This document shows, one piece after another, positions 37,146 to 46,723 of a DNA stretch of 64,000 nt. The notes under the pieces were generated by a model. It was not told where the DNA came from. It searched no databases and saw only the letters and a program-made list of their open reading frames with translations. A program made the position numbers and the translations under genes. Source of the stretch: Kordia sp. (GTDB lineage Bacteria; Bacteroidota; Bacteroidia; Flavobacteriales; Flavobacteriaceae); contig NZ_JAKVBC010000001.1 of assembly GCF_022447245.1 (NCBI RefSeq), positions 124,001 through 188,000 of the forward strand. Direction: 5' to 3'. Position 1 is the first letter of the stretch. The number at the start of each line of letters is the position of its first letter.

Positions 37146-40100
37146 GTGAGTATATCCAAAATCTCGCAGCACTTTTCACAGTCTCCCGAACTTGGGAAAT
37201 TGAGGCAAGCCATAGCCAAAAATCAAGAAAAAATACATGTAAAAGGAACTACTGGTTCAAGTTTATCGTTTATCATTTCAGAAGCATACAAGCAGTCTGA
37301 CATGCCTTTTCTTTTTATTTTAGATGATAAAGAAGAAGCAGCGTATTACTTGAATGATTTAGAACATTTACTCAACGATAAAGATGTCCTGTTTTATCCC
37401 GGAAGTTACCGCAGACCGTATCAAATTGAAGAAACAGATAATGCCAATGTGCTGCTCCGTGCAGAAGTGTTGAACCGAATTAATTCGCGCAGAAAACCTT
37501 CATTAATTGTTACCTATCCTGATGCTTTATTTGAAAAAGTAGTCACACGCAAAGAACTGGAAAAAAACACACTCAAAATTTCACTAAACGATAAGTTATC
37601 CATCGATTTTGTAAACGAAACACTGTTTGAGTACAATTTTAATCGTGTTGATTTTGTCACAGAACCCGGAGAATTTTCCGTGCGTGGAGGAATTGTGGAT
37701 GTGTATTCATTCTCAAATGATGAACCGTATCGAATTGAGTTTTTTGGTGATGAAGTAGATAGCATTCGTACGTTTGATGTGGAAACACAGCTTTCCACCG
37801 AAAAGGTAAAAAAGATTAGCATCATTCCGAATGTAGAAAATAAAGCCTTGCAAGAGTCTCGCGAAAGCTTTCTAAAATACATTCCTGGAAAAACCATTGT
37901 ATTTGCTAAAAATACAGAGTTATTACTAGGCAGAATCGATAAATTATTCGGCAAAGCAACCACGGCTTTTACAGAATTATCGGAAGACATTAAACATAAT
38001 ACGCCTGAAGAATTATTCTGTACAAAGGCACTGTTACAACGTCAATTTTTAGACTATACAATTGTTGAATTGACCACAAATCCGTTGTTAAAAGCCGATA
38101 CATTTATCAACTTTAATACAACACCGCAACCTTCGTTCAATCGCCAATTTGATCTATTGATTCAAAATTTGGACGAAAATCACGATAAAGGATATGTCAA
38201 CTATATTACGTGTACTAGCGAACAGCAAGCAAAACGTTTTAACGATATTTTTAAAGATGTAGAACAAAAAGTATTTTACGAAACTGTTGTACTTCCGCTT
38301 TATCAAGGGTTTATAGATCATCAAGACAAAATTGTTTGTTATACAGATCACCAAATATTTGAGCGTTATCACAAATTCCATTTAAAGAATGGATATGCTA
38401 AAAAGCAGGCAATTACCCTGAAAGAATTGACCAATTTAGAAGTCGGCGATTATGTAACGCATATTGATCATGGAATTGGAAAGTTTGGTGGCTTAAAAAA
38501 GATTGATGTAGAAGGAAAGAAGCAAGAAGCGATCAAATTAATTTACGGCGAACGCGATATTTTGTATTTGAGCATTCACTCGTTGCACAAAATTTCTAAG
38601 TTCAATGGAAAAGATGGAAAACCTCCAAAAATATATAAACTAGGTTCTGGTGCTTGGAAAAAACTAAAGCAAAAGACCAAAGCCCGTGTGAAGCATATTG
38701 CTTATAATTTAATTGAATTATATGCAAAGCGACGCATGCAAAAAGGAATTCAGTATGGTCCAGATACGTATATGCAACACGAGTTGGAAGCTTCTTTTAT
38801 GTATGAAGATACGCCCGATCAGTCGAAAGCAACTCGTGATGTAAAAGAAGATATGGAAAGTGAACGTCCAATGGACAGACTAGTCTGTGGCGATGTTGGC
38901 TTTGGTAAAACTGAAGTTGCTATACGTGCTGCATTTAAAGCTGTAGACAACGGAAAACAAGTAGCTGTCTTGGTACCAACAACTATTTTAGCATTTCAGC
39001 ATTTTAAAACCTTTAGCGAACGTTTGAAGGATATGCCAATTACGATTGATTATTTGAATCGTTTCCGAAGCACCAAACAACGCAACGAAGTATTGAAAGG
39101 ATTGGAAGCTGGAAGTGTTGACATTGTGATTGGAACACATCAATTAGTGAATAAAGCCGTTAAATTTAAAGATCTTGGTTTGCTAATTGTGGACGAAGAA
39201 CAAAAATTTGGAGTTGCCGTAAAAGACAAGTTAAAAACCATCAAAGAAAATGTAGATACGTTAACCTTAACTGCTACACCAATTCCAAGAACCTTACAAT
39301 TCAGCTTAATGGCTGCACGCGATTTATCAGTGATTACAACGCCGCCGCCTAATCGCTATCCAATTGAAACACATGTAGTTCGTTTTCAAGAAGAAACTAT
39401 TCGCGATGCGGTAAGTTATGAGATTCAACGTGGTGGACAAGTATTTTTTATTCACAATCGTATTGAAAATATTAAAGAAGTCGCAGGCATGATTCAGCGT
39501 TTGGTTCCTGATGCCAAAATTGGTATTGGACATGGACAAATGGAAGGAAAAAAATTGGAGAAGTTGATGCTTGCTTTTATGAATGGAGAGTTTGATGTAT
39601 TGGTGTCTACAACGATTATTGAAAGTGGTTTGGATGTGCCAAACGCGAATACCATTTTTATCAATAATGCCAATAATTTTGGACTGAGTGATTTGCATCA
39701 GATGCGCGGTCGTGTAGGAAGAAGTAATAAAAAAGCATTCTGTTATTTCATTACACCGCCAGATTCTGTCATGACGCAAGATGCCCGCAAACGTATCAAT
39801 GCATTGGTGCAATTTTCTACTTTAGGAAGCGGATTTAATATTGCCATGAAAGATTTGGAAATTCGTGGTGCAGGAGATTTGCTTGGTGGTGAACAAAGTG
39901 GTTTTATAAATGAAATTGGCTTTGATACGTATCAAAAAATCTTGAACGAAACCATTGAAGAACTCAAAGAAAACGAGTTTAAAGAGTTGTATAATGCGCA
40001 ACAAAGCAAGGAAGAAAAAGTATTCTTAAAAGAAACACAGATTGATTCTGACTTTGAGTTATTATTCCCTGATGCGTATATCAATACTGTTTCAGAACGA

Positions 40101-40487
40101 TTGGTATTGTATAATAAATTGAGTGAACTCAAAACAGAAGAGGAACTACAAACCTATGAAAAGGAACTTATTGACAGATTTGGTCCATTACCTGTACCAG
40201 CCGTTGCATTGTTAGATTCGGTTCGTATCAAATGGATTGCAACACGATTTGGTTTGGAGAAAATCATTATGAAAAAAGGAAAAATGGTTGGATATTTTAT
40301 TGCCGATCAACAATCTGAATTCTATCAAAGTACGGCATTTACGCGCATTTTACAGTTTGTTCAACACAATTCATCGATTTGTAAGATGAAAGAGAAGCAA
40401 ACGCGAAACGGTTTGCGCTTATTGCTTACTTTTGAACAAATTACCTCTGCTAAGAAGGCCTTAAATGTGTTAGAAAAAATAGTGTAA
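37146..40487 (+). CDS. mfd: transcription-repair coupling factor
   Basis: Mfd removes RNA polymerase stalled at DNA damage and recruits UvrA. 1113 residues from a GTG start (VSISKISQHF; no nearer ATG). UvrB-like N-terminal module (DKEEAAYYLNDLEHLL, PGEFSVRGGIVDVYSF), polymerase-binding domain (LEVGDYVTHIDHGIGKFGG), then the RecG-like motor with Walker A CGDVGFGKTEVAIRAAF, DEEQKFGVAVKDKL, LTATPIPRTLQFSLMAARDL, HGQMEGKKLEKLM, IIESGLDVPNANTI and EIRGAGDLLGGEQSGFI, and a C-terminal UvrA-regulating domain. Complete. Confidence 0.97.
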   Translation: MSISKISQHFSQSPELGKLRQAIAKNQEKIHVKGTTGSSLSFIISEAYKQSDMPFLFILDDKEEAAYYLNDLEHLLNDKDVLFYPGSYRRPYQIEETDNANVLLRAEVLNRINSRRKPSLIVTYPDALFEKVVTRKELEKNTLKISLNDKLSIDFVNETLFEYNFNRVDFVTEPGEFSVRGGIVDVYSFSNDEPYRIEFFGDEVDSIRTFDVETQLSTEKVKKISIIPNVENKALQESRESFLKYIPGKTIVFAKNTELLLGRIDKLFGKATTAFTELSEDIKHNTPEELFCTKALLQRQFLDYTIVELTTNPLLKADTFINFNTTPQPSFNRQFDLLIQNLDENHDKGYVNYITCTSEQQAKRFNDIFKDVEQKVFYETVVLPLYQGFIDHQDKIVCYTDHQIFERYHKFHLKNGYAKKQAITLKELTNLEVGDYVTHIDHGIGKFGGLKKIDVEGKKQEAIKLIYGERDILYLSIHSLHKISKFNGKDGKPPKIYKLGSGAWKKLKQKTKARVKHIAYNLIELYAKRRMQKGIQYGPDTYMQHELEASFMYEDTPDQSKATRDVKEDMESERPMDRLVCGDVGFGKTEVAIRAAFKAVDNGKQVAVLVPTTILAFQHFKTFSERLKDMPITIDYLNRFRSTKQRNEVLKGLEAGSVDIVIGTHQLVNKAVKFKDLGLLIVDEEQKFGVAVKDKLKTIKENVDTLTLTATPIPRTLQFSLMAARDLSVITTPPPNRYPIETHVVRFQEETIRDAVSYEIQRGGQVFFIHNRIENIKEVAGMIQRLVPDAKIGIGHGQMEGKKLEKLMLAFMNGEFDVLVSTTIIESGLDVPNANTIFINNANNFGLSDLHQMRGRVGRSNKKAFCYFITPPDSVMTQDARKRINALVQFSTLGSGFNIAMKDLEIRGAGDLLGGEQSGFINEIGFDTYQKILNETIEELKENEFKELYNAQQSKEEKVFLKETQIDSDFELLFPDAYINTVSERLVLYNKLSELKTEEELQTYEKELIDRFGPLPVPAVALLDSVRIKWIATRFGLEKIIMKKGKMVGYFIADQQSEFYQSTAFTRILQFVQHNSSICKMKEKQTRNGLRLLLTFEQITSAKKALNVLEKIV

Positions 40488-40532
40488 TTTGTTTTGGCTC
40501 AATTATTGAATTAGATTTAAAAAAAGAAGATC

Positions 40533-41873
40533 ATGATAAAAAAATTACTTTGTATCCTCATCTTGATTCCTATGTGTATGCAAGCACAAAAAATCATGTC
40601 AGGTACATTTTCTCCAGCCGAAAAATTCGAATGGTTTATCATTTATAAATTAAAAACAACTCATCAAGCATACATAGATAATGGAAAGATTGTTGATGGA
40701 AAGTTGAATTATACCTTTAAGCCTGAAGCTAAAAAAGGAATGTATCGATTGGTGTATGGATTGCCGCAAGAATCTGAAAATTTCGATTTTATATACAACG
40801 GAGAAGAAGATATTACGTTTACATTTAATGCAGAAGAAGACAACGTAACGCTCGAATTTACAACTTCTAAAGAGAATCAATTACATACCTCGTATTTTGA
40901 AAACATTAACGAAGCTAAACGTTTGATCAATTCATTTTATAAAAGTGGAAGTACGAATGAAGCAGCTTTCTTAGAAGTTTTCAATACTATAAATACACTT
41001 CAAGAAACATTTGAAAAAGAAGCGAAAGGAACTATTGCATACGAGTTTATCAAAGCAAGTCGTTCATACATGCCAACTGCTTATGAGAAGCCACAAGTAC
41101 TGGTTGATAATATTAAAAAACATTATTTTGATCATGTAGATTTTTCGAATCCAGTATTACAAAACTCTGATTTTATTGCTGATAAAATGTCTAATTACGT
41201 ATTTACAGCATTGCCAATGAAAGAGTTTACTGCGGAAGAATTAACGAATGAATACAAAAAGAATATCGCGACAATTGTAGAAAAGATTACTCCTGTTGCA
41301 GCAGCTGATTATCAAAAATCATTACTCAATGTTTTATGGGAGCAAATGACTGTTGTAGAAAATCAGGATATTGCTGTTCATATTGGCGACGAATATTTGA
41401 TGGCGCTCGCAAAGCAACTGAACGACAAAGTATTGATTGAAAAACTGCAAGTATACAAGCGTTTGGCATTTGGTGCTGTAGCTCCTGATTTTTCTTGGGT
41501 AAAAGATAATAAAACTCAAAAGCTAAACGAATTAGATGACGCTGAAAACTACATCATTGTATTTTGGAGTAGCACCTGTTCGCATTGTTTAAAAGAAATG
41601 CCAAAACTCAAAACCTTCGTCAACTCACAAGAAAAAGGAATGTTTAAAGTGATTGCCATTGGTTTGGAAGACGAGCACGCAAGTTGGGCAGATGAAAGTT
41701 CGTTTTATCCAGATTTCATTCACGTCTTAGGATTGCAAAAATGGGATAATGAAATTGGAAACTTATACGATGTAAGCGCAACACCAACCTTTTTTGTATT
41801 GAACAAAGACAAGCGTATTATTGGAAAGCCGTATGGAGTTAAAGAATTGAAAGAATTTTATACGAAAGAGTAA
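40533..41873 (+). CDS. secreted thioredoxin-fold protein (TlpA/AhpC-like, DUF4369-type N-terminus)
   Basis: A 446-residue protein with a signal peptide (1-18, ending CMQAQ). The N-terminal ~100 residues resemble the beta-rich DUF4369-type part often found before Bacteroidota thioredoxins; a long helical middle follows; the C-terminal ~150 residues form a TlpA-like thioredoxin domain with the redox site FWSSTCSHCLKEMPKL (CSHC), and the cis-Pro region VSATPTFFVLNKD. It should act in the periplasm or outer membrane on protein or cytochrome thiols. A terminator follows. Confidence 0.85.
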   Translation: MIKKLLCILILIPMCMQAQKIMSGTFSPAEKFEWFIIYKLKTTHQAYIDNGKIVDGKLNYTFKPEAKKGMYRLVYGLPQESENFDFIYNGEEDITFTFNAEEDNVTLEFTTSKENQLHTSYFENINEAKRLINSFYKSGSTNEAAFLEVFNTINTLQETFEKEAKGTIAYEFIKASRSYMPTAYEKPQVLVDNIKKHYFDHVDFSNPVLQNSDFIADKMSNYVFTALPMKEFTAEELTNEYKKNIATIVEKITPVAAADYQKSLLNVLWEQMTVVENQDIAVHIGDEYLMALAKQLNDKVLIEKLQVYKRLAFGAVAPDFSWVKDNKTQKLNELDDAENYIIVFWSSTCSHCLKEMPKLKTFVNSQEKGMFKVIAIGLEDEHASWADESSFYPDFIHVLGLQKWDNEIGNLYDVSATPTFFVLNKDKRIIGKPYGVKELKEFYTKE

Positions 41874-41895
41874 AAATCGTTATTGTAAACACAGT

Positions 41896-41930
41896 AAAGG
41901 TTGTATAGCATTTTATACAACCTTTTTTTA
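41896..41930 (+). terminator. terminator after the thioredoxin-fold gene
   Basis: AAAGGTTGTATA, loop, TATACAACCTTTTTTT: a perfect hairpin with T-run 22 bases after the stop. Confidence 0.9.
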
Positions 41931-41984
41931 TGCTCTTTTCAAAAATGGAATAGCAATAAAAAATTAGACAAAAAGTTAAGGGAT

Positions 41985-42545
41985 TTATGCTGCTTTTCTA
42001 CTCATAGATTGTTTGACAAACCCTTTATAACTTTTAAGAACAGAAGCGAATAGATTACTTGCATATTGCGAGCCTCTATCTGAATGAAAAATCAATAATT
42101 ACAGTTAAATACAGCCAACCTTTGCTAGTGTGTAAATAGGTAATATCATATACCCATACTTAATTTTTTCTATGGACTTTAAAATCCTGATCTAATAGAT
42201 TAGCTGCTACAGGATAGGTATGATTGCTATCTGTTGTAATTTTAAACTATGTTTACGCTTTACAATTAGATTAAGTTCTCGCATTAATCTTGCTATTTTG
42301 CGTTTAGATACATAATGATCATATTTTTCTAATTCAGCTTTCATTCTTTCTGCTCCATAGCTTTGATAACTATATTCAAAAATATGTTTGATGAAATACA
42401 TAATAGAATGATTGTTTAACCATCGTTTTGATGGACCTTTGCTCAACCAACTATAATAACTACTCCTACTTACTTATAATACTTTACACATCTTCTCAAC
42501 TGGATACTTCAATTTATGGTGCTTTATAAATCTATAGTTGTCCTG
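41985..42545 (-). pseudogene. IS3-family orfB (DDE transposase), internally deleted
   Basis: Reading on the minus strand: RFIKHHKLKYPVEKMCKVL, an in-frame TAA, VSRSSYYSWLSKGPSKRW, YSYQSYGAERMKAELEK and SKRKIARLMRELNLIVKRKH (the HTH_21 region), then after frame changes VWVYDITYLHTSKGWLYLTV with IIDFS, which holds the first catalytic Asp, and directly after that FHSDRGSQYASNLF, which holds the second. The ~60 residues normally between the two Asp motifs are gone, and the final Glu region is missing, so the enzyme is dead. Confidence 0.85.
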
Positions 42546-42838
42546 TCGCTCTTGGAAAAGATGCTTACCGCTTTTTTTAATATTTCATTCTCTAAGGGAC
42601 ACTCTGGTAATTGTTTCTTTAGTTTGGCTATTTCTTTTTGATCATCTGTTTGTTTTGGATTTGCGCGTCCTGGAAAACTGTTTTGACCATATTCATTATA
42701 CGCTTTTCACCAACGTTGCAACACTGATGTTGATAATCCTAATTCTCGGAAAGTTTCTTCTACATTACCCTTTTGATGGCTTAATGCTAGAGCTTTGCGC
42801 TTAAATGACTCTGTGTGAGTCTTTCGTTTTGTTGACAT
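42524..42838 (-). pseudogene. IS3-family orfA (helix-turn-helix) with an in-frame TGA
   Basis: MSTKRKTHTESFKRKALALS, then FRELGLSTSVLQRW followed by TGA where the family has Arg (TGG CGN in relatives), then KAYNEYGQNSFPGRANPKQT and EIAKLKKQLPECPLENEIL with the leucine-zipper-like end. 105 codons in one frame apart from the stop. It overlaps orfB by 22 bases in the -1 frame arrangement usual for IS3 elements. Confidence 0.85.
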
Positions 42839-43030
42839 CTTTACAAAGTTGAGTTAATTAATAATTTAATCTCTTAACTCTATGTCCAATCAAATGTAAA
42901 CATTCTAGCATCTGTTTTACATAAAAAACGAACATTCAAAAAATAACAATCGTTTTCTCTCTATGTACAGGGTTACTGAAACAGTTTTTGAATGTGCTGT
43001 TTTACTAAATTACCAACCTGTACATATTTA

Positions 43031-43061
43031 AAATCCCGCTCTCTAAATAGGAGCGGGATTT
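43031..43061. terminator. perfect hairpin, terminator-like
   Basis: AAATCCCGCTC, 9-base loop, GAGCGGGATTT. Strong stem, but only three to four T on either strand and no adjacent gene on the plus strand. It could end an unseen small RNA or the minus-strand transcript from the 44 kb genes. Confidence 0.5.
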
Positions 43062-43252
43062 CTCGTAAAACTAAAATTACGTAAAAAGTTTGTTAAATTC
43101 AAATCTGATAAATCTTTTTTTCTCTCGAAAATAGCCCTAAGATCTATCTACCTACTAAACAGAAATTGTCAATTCTTCCACGCAAACTTTTATATATCAT
43201 ATATGATACTGTTATATAAACAGTTCGTTTCTTATCACAATTATGTACAGCG

Positions 43253-43387
43253 TATGCTGCATAATAAAACAGCATAAGACGTAAATCGATAATTGCAATC
43301 GAAATCTTTATAGTCTCTTTGATTGATTCTTTACAGAATCATATATAAAGTGGGCGCTAGGGGTAACGTGTTGTGTAGTTAATACAC
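43253..43387. other. cluster of small inverted repeats, possible structured RNA
   Basis: TATGCTG / CAGCATA (43253-43276), GATTCT / AGAATC (43325-43340) and GTGTA / TACAC (43373-43387) follow one another within 135 bases. Three hairpins in a row in a gene-free stretch could be an RNA gene or decayed DNA; nothing decides between them. Confidence 0.3.
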
Positions 43388-43563
43388 TTTCTGCTTTATG
43401 AATTGTAAAAAATAGTTGTCTAAACATTTTTTTACATGCATCTAAAATAGTGAAAATATATTTCTACCAAACAAATTTCTGAATTAAAATTGAAGTTCTA
43501 CCGCGTAGAAACACCTGTTTTTTTATCAGCAAAACTTCTTTGTAAGATTTTCAACTATTTCTA

Positions 43564-44223
43564 TTACAGTGATTTCAAGTTTTTAATTACAGCAAATGCT
43601 TTATCAACTTGTTCATCGTTCACTAAAATGGTGAATTCGTTTGTGGTAGAAATCACTTCGTAAATATTTACACCTTCCCAAGACAATCGTTGGAAAATGA
43701 AATAATAAATTCCTGGCACATTTACGTTATCTTTTGGAAGCTTCACCGTAATTGAAGAAAGATTTTCTTGCTTTTCTAGTAAAATCTCATTCTTAAAAAT
43801 CTTTCCTACCAATTCAGCAACTTCATTGCTTACTACAATATTTGATTCATTAACACCGCGAGATGATGTGTAAAAAACAGTGTTCAAACTTTCTATTTCC
43901 GACATAAACGTAGCCTGATTCTTCAATAAGGTTTCCGATACCTTAAACGTATAATCATTTAAAGAAGAACGAACCGTAATTTCACCAATATTTCGAACAA
44001 ACTTTAATACACGATGCGTAACACGAAATTCTAATTCCGATGACAATCGCTTTAACGCCATTACAATAGCTCCATTCTTTACTTCTTTTCCTAACTGATG
44101 TTCTATTTCAGGTTTGATAAGTCGCGATAAAGAAGTTAAATTGATTATTCCTTGTGATAAGGCGCTTGATAAGAATGGTTTTGTTTTTATATATTCTTCT
44201 ACAATTGATGAAATTGTTTTCAT
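43564..44223 (-). CDS. ACT-like domain protein
   Basis: A 219-residue cytosolic protein. The N-terminal half (SSIVEEYIKTKPFLSSALSQ, GIINLTSLSRLIKPEIEHQL, GAIVMALKRLSSEL) looks like a small winged-helix-type unit that is also seen in flavobacterial relatives annotated only as hypothetical. The C-terminal part (PGIYYFIFQRLSWEGVNIYE, VISTTNEFTILVNDEQVDKA) has the beta-alpha-beta order of an ACT domain, as in aspartate kinase. A ligand-responsive regulator is likely, though the ligand and target are unknown. Confidence 0.65.
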   Translation of the reverse strand: MKTISSIVEEYIKTKPFLSSALSQGIINLTSLSRLIKPEIEHQLGKEVKNGAIVMALKRLSSELEFRVTHRVLKFVRNIGEITVRSSLNDYTFKVSETLLKNQATFMSEIESLNTVFYTSSRGVNESNIVVSNEVAELVGKIFKNEILLEKQENLSSITVKLPKDNVNVPGIYYFIFQRLSWEGVNIYEVISTTNEFTILVNDEQVDKAFAVIKNLKSL

Positions 44224-44307
44224 TTAGTCTATTCTTTTAGTAGGCTACAAAAGTACAAACCGAAATATTATTTTCAAAACAATTTGTTATAATTATAACA
44301 GTATTTT

Positions 44308-44667
44308 TTAAAAATGGTAAAAGGCGTCCTCTATGTGATTTATTGTGACATCGTTTTTTTGCATCAAAACAGCAATTACATCAAAGCGCACTTCTACATC
44401 TAAATCACTATCATTAATATAGTTATCTATCGCTTTTACTAATAATTGAATCTTCTTTTTACTAACAAACTCTTCTGGGTTTCCAAAATCAGCTGAAGTT
44501 CTTGTTTTTACTTCTACAACAACTAGTATATCTTTTTTTCGCGCAATAATGTCTACTTCTGCCTTTTGAAATCGATAATTTGTCTCCAAAACATCATATC
44601 CTTGCTTTTTAAGATGTATAACCGCTAATTTTTCTCCTTCAATTCCTACTTCGTTATGTGTTGCCAT
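44308..44667 (-). CDS. yraN: YraN family protein (UPF0102)
   Basis: 119 residues from the chosen ATG (MATHNEVGIEGEKLAVIHL); a frame open up to 44832 is not supported by the family. ETNYRFQKAEVDIIARKKDI and LVVVEVKTRTSADFGNPEE are the restriction-endonuclease-fold motifs (ExVD...ExK). YraN proteins are conserved but poorly understood, with a proposed nuclease role in recombination or envelope upkeep. Divergent from the methyltransferase at 44823. Confidence 0.92.
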   Translation of the reverse strand: MATHNEVGIEGEKLAVIHLKKQGYDVLETNYRFQKAEVDIIARKKDILVVVEVKTRTSADFGNPEEFVSKKKIQLLVKAIDNYINDSDLDVEVRFDVIAVLMQKNDVTINHIEDAFYHF

Positions 44668-44822
44668 GAACTGTTTGTAATTTTTCACATAAAATACGTA
44701 TCTTATAGTGATAATCAATGATAACAAACCAGAATTTTTGCATATTTCATCCCGATATACTATGCATAATTGCATCATGAAATATGCGTGATATATACTA
44801 AAATAACCCAAAGCTCCACCAA

Positions 44823-45611
44823 ATGAATGCAAAGTATGATCATATTGGAAAAGGATATAATAATACCCGAAAAGCTGATCCCTATTTATTAGAACGATTG
44901 TCGTACCACTTAAATCCTATCAATAAAGGCTGGTACTTAGATATTGGTTGCGGCACAGGAAATTACACCTCTAAATTGCATAATAAAGAAACAAAATTTA
45001 TCGGTGTTGATCCTTCAGAAAAAATGCTAGCAAAAGCTCAGGAAAACTATCCAAATCGTATTTGGAAATTAGGAACTGCAGAAGACATTCCTCTCGAAAA
45101 TAATAGTATTGAAGGCGTTGTTGGAACATTAACTCTACATCATTGGACGAACTTAGAAAAAGGGTTTTCAGAGTTATTTCGAGTGATGAAAAATTATACA
45201 AACATTATTTTTTTTACGGCAACTCCTGAACAAATGAAAGGGTATTGGCTAAATCACTATTTCCCAAAAATGATGAAAGCTTCTATAGAACAAATGCCTT
45301 CGTTAGAAAAAATTAGCAACGCCATGGAAACTGCTGGTTTTAAAGACATTTTCACAGAAAGGTATTTTATCCAACCCGATTTAAAAGATCATTTTTTATA
45401 TGTCGGGAAACAAGATCCAAAGAAATATTTAGACGAAAAAATCCGCAATGGAATTTCTTCTTTTTCACATTTAGCACATCAAGAAGAAGTCCAAAAAGGA
45501 TTGACACAACTTGAAAAAGATATTGTTTCGGGAGAAATAAACAATATCATCAAATCGTACGAAAATCGTACTGGTGATTATCTTTTTCTTTTAAGTCAGA
45601 AAGGAAATTAA
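44823..45611 (+). CDS. class I SAM-dependent methyltransferase
   Basis: 262 residues with the SAM site WYLDIGCGTGNYTSKL (motif I), FIGVDPSEKMLAKAQ (motif II) and SIEGVVGTLTLHHW (motif IV/post-I). The pattern is that of the Methyltransf_11 group that methylates small molecules. Start ATG follows a TAAG-rich spacer. Its last four bases overlap the end of the convergent LD-carboxypeptidase gene. The substrate is not known. Confidence 0.88.
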   Translation: MNAKYDHIGKGYNNTRKADPYLLERLSYHLNPINKGWYLDIGCGTGNYTSKLHNKETKFIGVDPSEKMLAKAQENYPNRIWKLGTAEDIPLENNSIEGVVGTLTLHHWTNLEKGFSELFRVMKNYTNIIFFTATPEQMKGYWLNHYFPKMMKASIEQMPSLEKISNAMETAGFKDIFTERYFIQPDLKDHFLYVGKQDPKKYLDEKIRNGISSFSHLAHQEEVQKGLTQLEKDIVSGEINNIIKSYENRTGDYLFLLSQKGN

Positions 45612-46498
45612 AAACGCAACGAAACTTCAGAAGCTACTTCTAATTGTGCTTTTTTACCAAAAATTAAAGCGCGATTATCATCTACATGTCCAGCTGGAAA
45701 ATTGAAACAAATCGGAAAATCATATTCAGAAGTTACATCTAAAATAATTTCCTCAGCGTTCTTTCCAAAAGGAATGGTATTATCGTGCATATCGGTCATT
45801 CCTCCTACTATTAACCCAGACAAACCTTCAAAATACTTGTTGTGTTTCAAATTCATCATCATACGGTCAATATGATACAGGTATTCGTCTAAATCTTCTA
45901 AAAATAAAATTTTCCCAGTAGTATCTAACGACAAGTTTGAGCCAGTCATACTGTACAACATACTCAAATTCCCTCCAATAAGTTCTCCTGTAGCAATTCC
46001 CTTTTTATTAGAATATACAGTTGGAATTGTATAATTTAGATTTTCGCCAAAAAGTACTTTTCGTAAGCTTTCTAAAGATGCTGGACTGTTTTCTGCCACA
46101 TTAATAGGCATGGTTGCATGTGCAGTTTCAAATCGCAGCTGCTGTCCTATTGCATGCAAAACGGTTACATCCGAATATCCAATAATCCATTTTGGTTGTT
46201 GAATGAATCTTGAAAAATCTAAATGATCTATGATACGGATAGTTCCATAGCCGCCGCGAGCACACCAAATAGCATCAATACTATCGTCGTCCATAAACTG
46301 CTGAAAATTAAGGACACGTGTCATGTCGTCACCAGCAAACTGGTGTTCTTCTAAGTCAATCGTTATTCCTAGAACAACTTTCAAATCCCAACTGTGCAGT
46401 AACTCTATGGCAGCTTCTATTTCAGCTATAGATATCTTGCGTGCTGTCGATAAAATACCCACAGTGGCTCCTTTGTGTAGTGGTTTGGGTTGGTTCAT
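45608..46498 (-). CDS. LD-carboxypeptidase (peptidase family S66)
   Basis: 296 residues. LD-carboxypeptidases take the terminal D-Ala off muropeptide tetrapeptides during peptidoglycan recycling. ATVGILSTARKISIAEIEAA opens the protein, IDAIWCARGGYGTIRIIDHL and WIIGYSDVTVLHAIGQQL hold the catalytic Ser (GYSDVT), LFLEDLDEYLYHIDRMM the Glu, and FPAGHVDDN the His. Without a signal peptide, so cytosolic. Close to LdcA in design, but specificity is not proven. Confidence 0.9.
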   Translation of the reverse strand: MNQPKPLHKGATVGILSTARKISIAEIEAAIELLHSWDLKVVLGITIDLEEHQFAGDDMTRVLNFQQFMDDDSIDAIWCARGGYGTIRIIDHLDFSRFIQQPKWIIGYSDVTVLHAIGQQLRFETAHATMPINVAENSPASLESLRKVLFGENLNYTIPTVYSNKKGIATGELIGGNLSMLYSMTGSNLSLDTTGKILFLEDLDEYLYHIDRMMMNLKHNKYFEGLSGLIVGGMTDMHDNTIPFGKNAEEIILDVTSEYDFPICFNFPAGHVDDNRALIFGKKAQLEVASEVSLRF

Positions 46499-46643
46499 AT
46501 ACTAAAATTAATAGAAAAAATAAAGTATCAAGATTTCGTTAAAAACAAAATTCTATTTTAGATAATCTGCAAAAATCATCGTTTTAGTGAATTCTTGTTG
46601 AATTATTACTACGTAAATCTTTAAAATTTGTGGTGTAAATACG

Positions 46644-46651
46644 TATTTTTG
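46644..46651 (+). promoter_or_regulatory. candidate -7 box for metG
   Basis: TATTTTTG fits TAnnTTTG; it lies 73 bases before the ATG of metG. A TTTG at 46627 is closer than the best -33 spacing. Confidence 0.4.
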
Positions 46652-46723
46652 CACGTTAAATACGCGGTTATCATACCGAACATATAATGAGAACTGCACC
46701 TTATTGAATTGAAAACAAACGAA

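Larger units (their letters stand above)
41963..42890 (-). mobile_element. decayed IS3-family insertion sequence
   Basis: The element carries remnants of orfA and orfB in overlapping frames on the minus strand, as in IS3-family elements that make transposase by frameshifting. Imperfect terminal inverted repeats are visible: ATTAGACA, AAAGTTAAG and GGATTTAT at 41963-41987, and the complement of ATTGGACAT, AGAGTTAAG and AGATTAAAT at 42864-42890. Length is about 930 bp, short for the family because part of orfB is deleted. No clear target duplication. It cannot move by itself. Confidence 0.8.
42891..43563. other. 673-bp intergenic region, no coding frame seen
   Basis: Between the IS and the ACT-like gene lie a terminator-like hairpin at 43031-43061 and several small inverted repeats at 43253-43387. 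I see no supported reading frame and no tRNA. The stretch AAAGTGGGCGCTAGGGGTAA near 43347-43366 is more GC-rich than its surroundings. Confidence 0.5.

Noticed and set aside
39327-39812. 161-codon antisense frame inside mfd
   Set aside because: Shadow of the mfd coding strand with no start context, domain or homology signal.
43340-43400. Possible tRNA or tmRNA piece around GGGCGCTAGGGGTAA
   Set aside because: No cloverleaf arms or T-loop GTTCRA sequence could be found around it.
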